From positions 36,533 to 100,532 of the forward strand of contig NZ_FNNE01000012.1 of assembly GCF_900106945.1 (NCBI RefSeq): DNA of 64,000 nt, given 5' to 3'. The notes beneath the pieces are model-generated. The model ran no database searches, was not told the DNA's origin, and saw nothing but the letters and a program-made list of their open reading frames with translations. The first letter of the stretch is position 1. Each line of letters opens with the position of its first letter. The stretch comes from Marinobacter mobilis (GTDB taxonomy: Bacteria > Pseudomonadota > Gammaproteobacteria > Pseudomonadales > Oleiphilaceae). Positions 60,652 through 64,000 of the stretch are shown here, one piece after another. The position numbers and the translations under genes were made by a program.

Positions 60652-61619
60652 TGTTTGCCCCCAACCACGCCGTTCGTGTAGCGGGACTGAAAGCTGTCGG
60701 TATTGAATGCCAGTTCACAGAACGCACGTTCTGCACCGGCCGATAAAACGGGCTCGCTATACACGTACGCCAGGTTCAACGAAGGCTGGTTCTGGAAAAA
60801 ACGTCCAAACGGGTCGACCATGAGGTACGACTCACACATATCATGGTTGTCTTCGACACATTGGACGGACTCAAAGTCGCGATGTCTTTCCACAAATGCC
60901 GAAAACTCGTCGTCGCTGACGGCCAAAGAATGATCCACAACCGGGAGCATGCGCAGAATTTTCCAACGATCTGGACGGATTTGGTCAGCCAACTGACACA
61001 GATCCTCCCGAACGTTGCGCTGGTTCACCACCGTATTGAGCTTCACCGCGAGCTGAGGATTGATTTGGCGAGCCAGTTGTAAGTTTTCTACCAACTCTTT
61101 GATATCAAGGAGTCGTCCTTTTCCATCGATCCGTCCGATCTTCCTGTTGGTCGCAGGCGCGGCCGAATCCAGACTGATACCTAGGGATGTCAGGTGCGGC
61201 GCCAATTGCTCTATCGCCAGAGGGGTCAGTCGCGAGCCATTACTGATAATGGATACCCGAAATCCGACTTCTCGGGCCGCGTGCACGATTTCAAGCAAGC
61301 GATCACCAAGAATCGAGGGCTCCCCGCCTGCCAGATTCAGGCGAAGCGTATTCCAGGAAAGTTGTTGGTGTAATGGGTTGCTGCGGTTTCCAGAGTGAAA
61401 GAACCGGAATAACTCAGTCAATAAACTCCGGGTGCGAACTGGATCATGAAACAGCTCACGAGGGTTTGGACGGCTTGTCCACTTTGCGTAGCAGTACTGG
61501 CAGCGATAATTACACGCTTCAGTGACATGCCAGTTTATTGTTAGCTCCTCTACCGCGGCAATGTTGGTAGAGACAACGGCGCCAGAGTTGTTGGCGACAA
61601 AATGGGTGTTCGAGTTCAT
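60648..61619 (-). CDS. Prokaryotic viperin (antiviral radical SAM enzyme)
   Basis: 323 residues. Radical-SAM cluster motif CNYRCQYC (Cys 36, 40, 43) preceded by TINWHVTEA, then LNLAGGEPS (GGE near 98-100), SIISNGSRL and LGISLDS. The second half follows animal viperin closely: VKLNTVVN, PDRWKILRMLPV, a DDEFSAFVERH segment, ESYLMVDPFGRFFQN and the C-terminal SEPVLSAGAERAF...FQSRY. Viperins turn NTPs into 3'-deoxy-3',4'-didehydro analogues that terminate viral transcription. AAGGAGT precedes ATG 61619. A HicA-like gene is coupled downstream and IS elements flank the region. Confidence 0.9.
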   Translation of the reverse strand: MNSNTHFVANNSGAVVSTNIAAVEELTINWHVTEACNYRCQYCYAKWTSRPNPRELFHDPVRTRSLLTELFRFFHSGNRSNPLHQQLSWNTLRLNLAGGEPSILGDRLLEIVHAAREVGFRVSIISNGSRLTPLAIEQLAPHLTSLGISLDSAAPATNRKIGRIDGKGRLLDIKELVENLQLARQINPQLAVKLNTVVNQRNVREDLCQLADQIRPDRWKILRMLPVVDHSLAVSDDEFSAFVERHRDFESVQCVEDNHDMCESYLMVDPFGRFFQNQPSLNLAYVYSEPVLSAGAERAFCELAFNTDSFQSRYTNGVVGGKQ

Positions 61620-61640
61620 GCGTATACTCCTTGACGGGGA

Positions 61641-61652
61641 CCGTTTAAACGG
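61641..61652. promoter_or_regulatory. Palindrome upstream of viperin, possible operator
   Basis: CCGTTTAAACGG is a perfect 12-base palindrome 22 bases before the viperin ATG, within a direct repeat GGACCGT...GGACCGT. The position between RBS and probable promoter suits a repressor site. The regulator is unknown. Confidence 0.45.
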
Positions 61653-61748
61653 ACCGTGAAGTTGCTACATGGCGGACGCAGGGCGTCAGAGTAGGGGCAT
61701 CGGGCCCCAGTACACCATTTGGTTTAGGGTTGGCTGTCTAGCCAGTTA

Positions 61749-63677
61749 TCATGGGTTGCGCAATCTGGCGCGGCGTTTCCTGAGTGCCTCCTCATAGTTC
61801 ACATCGAAATTCAGTTCGAGCCGCTGGCTCATGAGTAACCACCATTCGGCCGCGATCAGTCCTCGCTTCAAATCCTTCAGGTCCCGCTCCTTCTTGGAGT
61901 CCCGGCGCACTGCCCGGTAGCACTCCTTGGCAATCGCTCGGACATTTTCATCTGGATCTGACTGTCTGGTGAAATACACCGTCTTATGGGCCTTTCCTTT
62001 CGGATCGAAACCGAGCTCCAACAAAGCCTTTAAATACCCTTGGCGCCAGATGGCGGACGGTTCGGTCACCTGGTGTGCCTCGTACTTGTTGCCAGTCGGC
62101 TTTTCCCCTTTTCGAAGGCGAAGCCGGCTCAGGCAGAAATCCACCAGTTCACGCGAAAACGCTTCGTAGCACTCCATTTCCGCTTGTTGGTATTCATCAA
62201 AGGTGGAGGGCCTCGATGCAGAATTGACCTCATTCGACCACCTGACGTTGGCCAGGTAATCCAGCGGCAAATACCACACAACAGCATTGTCGCTGTTCAC
62301 CGGACTGAATCGTATAACTGACTCGTCAGATATGGGTTTGGTCGACGAGCGCATTAACATCAGACGATGGCGCAACGCTTTCGAGGGCTTTAAGCGATCC
62401 AGTTTTTCCAGCAATAGCTTCAGCTGTGCGTGAAGCTCTGGCTTTCCATCTCCGGAAAGTTGGCCGCGAAGCACCCCGATGCTTTTGTCGATGAAGGGGA
62501 CCACAAACTCGTCGTCCAGCCTATCCATCGCAGCAACGGTCCATTGTGGGATCAGGTTAATCGTAAATTCGCGGTCCTGAATCAGATTTTCGAGCAGGCT
62601 TTTCCACCAGTGGTGAAATTCCAGATGGGCTGCTTCTGTATTAAATTGCATCCCAAGACTAGCAAGGACTGCCAGCCTCGTTTCGATATCAGAGCCGCTC
62701 AGTTCTTCCTGAAACCTGGCCTTCCAAACGCCCGAATGACCTGCCAGCCACCATTTTCTGCTTTCATCTCCGAAAACGTGCCTTCCACAGCCTGCCCGCT
62801 CGAAATGTTTCAGTGCCGTCTTAATATCCTGCCGGACAGACCACTGAAGCCACGTTTCGATTTGCAGTGGGGACAGGTGTGCACAAAAGATTTTCAGGCA
62901 CTCGCTTTGAGCGTTGTCACTTTCCACCGGGGTTTTAGAGCTCATATCCAAGGTATAGGTCCGTTGGATAAAGATGTGATTCAGTCGCCCGGCCCAGGCA
63001 TCCTTTTCCTCCTCAGAAGCAGAGGACACGTCCATGTGGAGATATAAGGCCTCGTGAAGCCTAGTCTTACTTTTGTTTAACCATTTACCGACAGCATCCA
63101 GCATGTCTCGATAGTGATCGTTCGAAGAACCTGCCGCGCGCAACAACCTGCGTAGACTCGACCACTCGTCCTCCAGCTTCAGGAATACCCCCTCGCTCTC
63201 ACTGCGTAGCCGGCCGGATTTTGCATCGCATACCACCCACGTTTGCAAGAACTCCATTCCCTTAAGAAATTCGTACGTACTTCTAGTCGGAGGGCCCGGT
63301 TGATACTCCAATGAAACAGCCGAAACCAGGTTCTCCATTTGGGCACTAAGCGGGTCTACCGACCCTTTGTCAGGGTGTTTCGCGCATGAGGTCATTGCAT
63401 TAAACAAACCCCAGAGAACCTCGTTTCTCTCGCCTAGGCCCTCAGCCCATAGTGCTTCGTCCTGGAAAAGAGCAGGTGAGAAGCAGTATTCCTTGCCGTA
63501 GAACGCAGAGACAAACCGGTAATAGGAGATCCGTAAGTACGTGGCTGATTCAGATTGGAAAATCGAGCTGTAGAGGGCATAAGGCGATGCCGAAAAGTAC
63601 GTTAACGCCACACTTTTCGCGAAATCGAAGAGCGCATAGTTTTGGTGGATTGCCGCATGGCGTGTCAGCAGCTCCAA
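61749..63677 (-). CDS. Large protein of unknown function, probably 5'-truncated by an IS
   Basis: 642 residues from an in-frame TTG at 63677; an in-frame TAG lies just before it and no ATG occurs in the first 90 codons. The reading frame is well conserved in composition: mostly helical, Trp- and Leu-rich (FLKGMEFLQTWVV, WLQWSVRQDIKTALKHF, EFHHWWKSLLENLI), with a charged C-terminus (EEALRKRRARLRNP). No signal, membrane helix or catalytic motif was recognised. It is upstream of viperin on the same strand, 130 bases away, and may be a defence gene whose N-terminal domain was lost when the adjacent IS3 element inserted. Confidence 0.6.
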   Translation of the reverse strand: MELLTRHAAIHQNYALFDFAKSVALTYFSASPYALYSSIFQSESATYLRISYYRFVSAFYGKEYCFSPALFQDEALWAEGLGERNEVLWGLFNAMTSCAKHPDKGSVDPLSAQMENLVSAVSLEYQPGPPTRSTYEFLKGMEFLQTWVVCDAKSGRLRSESEGVFLKLEDEWSSLRRLLRAAGSSNDHYRDMLDAVGKWLNKSKTRLHEALYLHMDVSSASEEEKDAWAGRLNHIFIQRTYTLDMSSKTPVESDNAQSECLKIFCAHLSPLQIETWLQWSVRQDIKTALKHFERAGCGRHVFGDESRKWWLAGHSGVWKARFQEELSGSDIETRLAVLASLGMQFNTEAAHLEFHHWWKSLLENLIQDREFTINLIPQWTVAAMDRLDDEFVVPFIDKSIGVLRGQLSGDGKPELHAQLKLLLEKLDRLKPSKALRHRLMLMRSSTKPISDESVIRFSPVNSDNAVVWYLPLDYLANVRWSNEVNSASRPSTFDEYQQAEMECYEAFSRELVDFCLSRLRLRKGEKPTGNKYEAHQVTEPSAIWRQGYLKALLELGFDPKGKAHKTVYFTRQSDPDENVRAIAKECYRAVRRDSKKERDLKDLKRGLIAAEWWLLMSQRLELNFDVNYEEALRKRRARLRNP

Positions 63678-63689
63678 ATTCGGGTTCTA

Positions 63690-64000
63690 CCCCGTTACTG
63701 CGGACACTTCTGAAAAGAGGCACAATGTGCCAAAGGAGTGTTCATGTCCAGACGCAGAAAATATAGCCCAGAGTTCAAACGCGAAGCCATTGCTTTGACC
63801 CGCCAACCCGGTGTGAGTTGTCGACAAATAGCTTTGGAGATCGGCATCAATCCCAACCTACTGACCCGTTGGCGCAGAGAAGCGGATGAGGAGACGGACA
63901 AGGCCTTCAAAGGCTCTGGCTCTCCCAGAGACGAGGAGGTTGCCCGTCTCAAGCGAGAACTGGCCCGTGTGAAGAAGGAGCGTGATTTTTTGCGCGAAGC
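63690..64000 (+). mobile_element. Second IS3-family element, cut by the window edge
   Basis: An IS3-type orfA begins at 63744. The element's left end is probably near 63690 (sequence ACTGCGGACACTTC with a nearby palindrome GGCACAATGTGCC, 63719-63731), directly against the start of the 642-residue frame. It differs in sequence from the element at 59096. The exact terminus is an estimate. Confidence 0.65.
63744..64000 (+). CDS. IS3-family transposase OrfA, partial at window edge
   Basis: 85 codons visible, open at the edge. MSRRRKYSPEFKREAIALTR, QIALEIGINPNLLTRWRRE (helix-turn-helix) and EEVARLKRELARVKKERDFLRE (leucine zipper) are canonical IS3 OrfA features. AAGGAG lies five bases before the ATG. 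Confidence 0.95.
   Translation, partial: MSRRRKYSPEFKREAIALTRQPGVSCRQIALEIGINPNLLTRWRREADEETDKAFKGSGSPRDEEVARLKRELARVKKERDFLRE

Noticed and set aside
60425..60736. Alternative minus-strand frame (103 codons) over the HicA-like gene
   Set aside because: It overlaps the viperin 3' end out of frame and has no recognisable pattern, whereas the other frame fits HicA.

Overview
The window reads as chromosome of a motile, aerobic, hydrocarbon-degrading marine gammaproteobacterium, most like Marinobacter. Signs are a complete alkane 1-monooxygenase with all its histidine boxes, a polar-type flagellin/flaG/fliD/fliS run, fxsA-groES-groEL, type II secretion genes and lipid-type SDR/thiolase genes. This is inferred from protein families read by eye; no database search was possible.

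Bases 1-51400 are mostly core genome. In order: the end of a flagellar locus (fliC fragment, flaG, fliD behind a FliA-type promoter, fliS); argG; a zinc-chaperone-like GTPase behind a near-perfect Zur box; two tandem minus-strand small-RNA candidates; a REC-GGDEF-like protein; yajQ with an AmpG-like permease; an ATL-type DNA repair protein; an SDR; fxsA and heat-shock-promoted groESL; gspN-gspC-gspD; an EAL protein-lemA-M48 peptidase operon; sodB; purEK; envelope hypotheticals; a Val-Asp-Val tRNA cluster behind a strong promoter; a divergent ketoreductase/thiolase pair; a response regulator-FecR/LysM-CHASE2 kinase operon; topB; bolA-yciO; a methanobactin-free MbnP/MbnH copper-type operon; an RhtX/AmpG-like permease; alkB; a metallo-hydrolase; a cytochrome b561; and a large lipoprotein esterase.

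From about 51750 to the right edge the DNA is accessory. It opens with a tRNA-3'-end-like sequence followed by TGTACCCCCA-type repeats, which suggests the edge of an integrated island whose own integrase is gone. Next come a YkvA-like protein and a five-gene overlapping operon (gtrA-gtrB-ArnT-like transferase-response regulator-histidine kinase) that probably modifies surface glycans or lipid A in response to a signal. A short tyrosine recombinase follows, bracketed by inverted AAAGCGAACATT motifs. An 18-base exact copy of one of them lies 6.9 kb away, on the far side of the glycan operon.

The last 5 kb carries an intact IS3-family element (1186 bp, frameshift-expressed transposase, 4-bp target duplication), then a prokaryotic viperin (an antiviral radical-SAM enzyme) translationally coupled to a HicA-like small protein. 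Upstream of these is an unrecognised 642-residue ORF whose 5' end looks cut by a second IS3-family element running off the window. The viperin/HicA-like pair inside this IS-bounded segment is the best candidate for a little-described defence unit. The tandem sRNA pair at 5931-6376 is the best candidate for an undescribed regulatory system in the core part.
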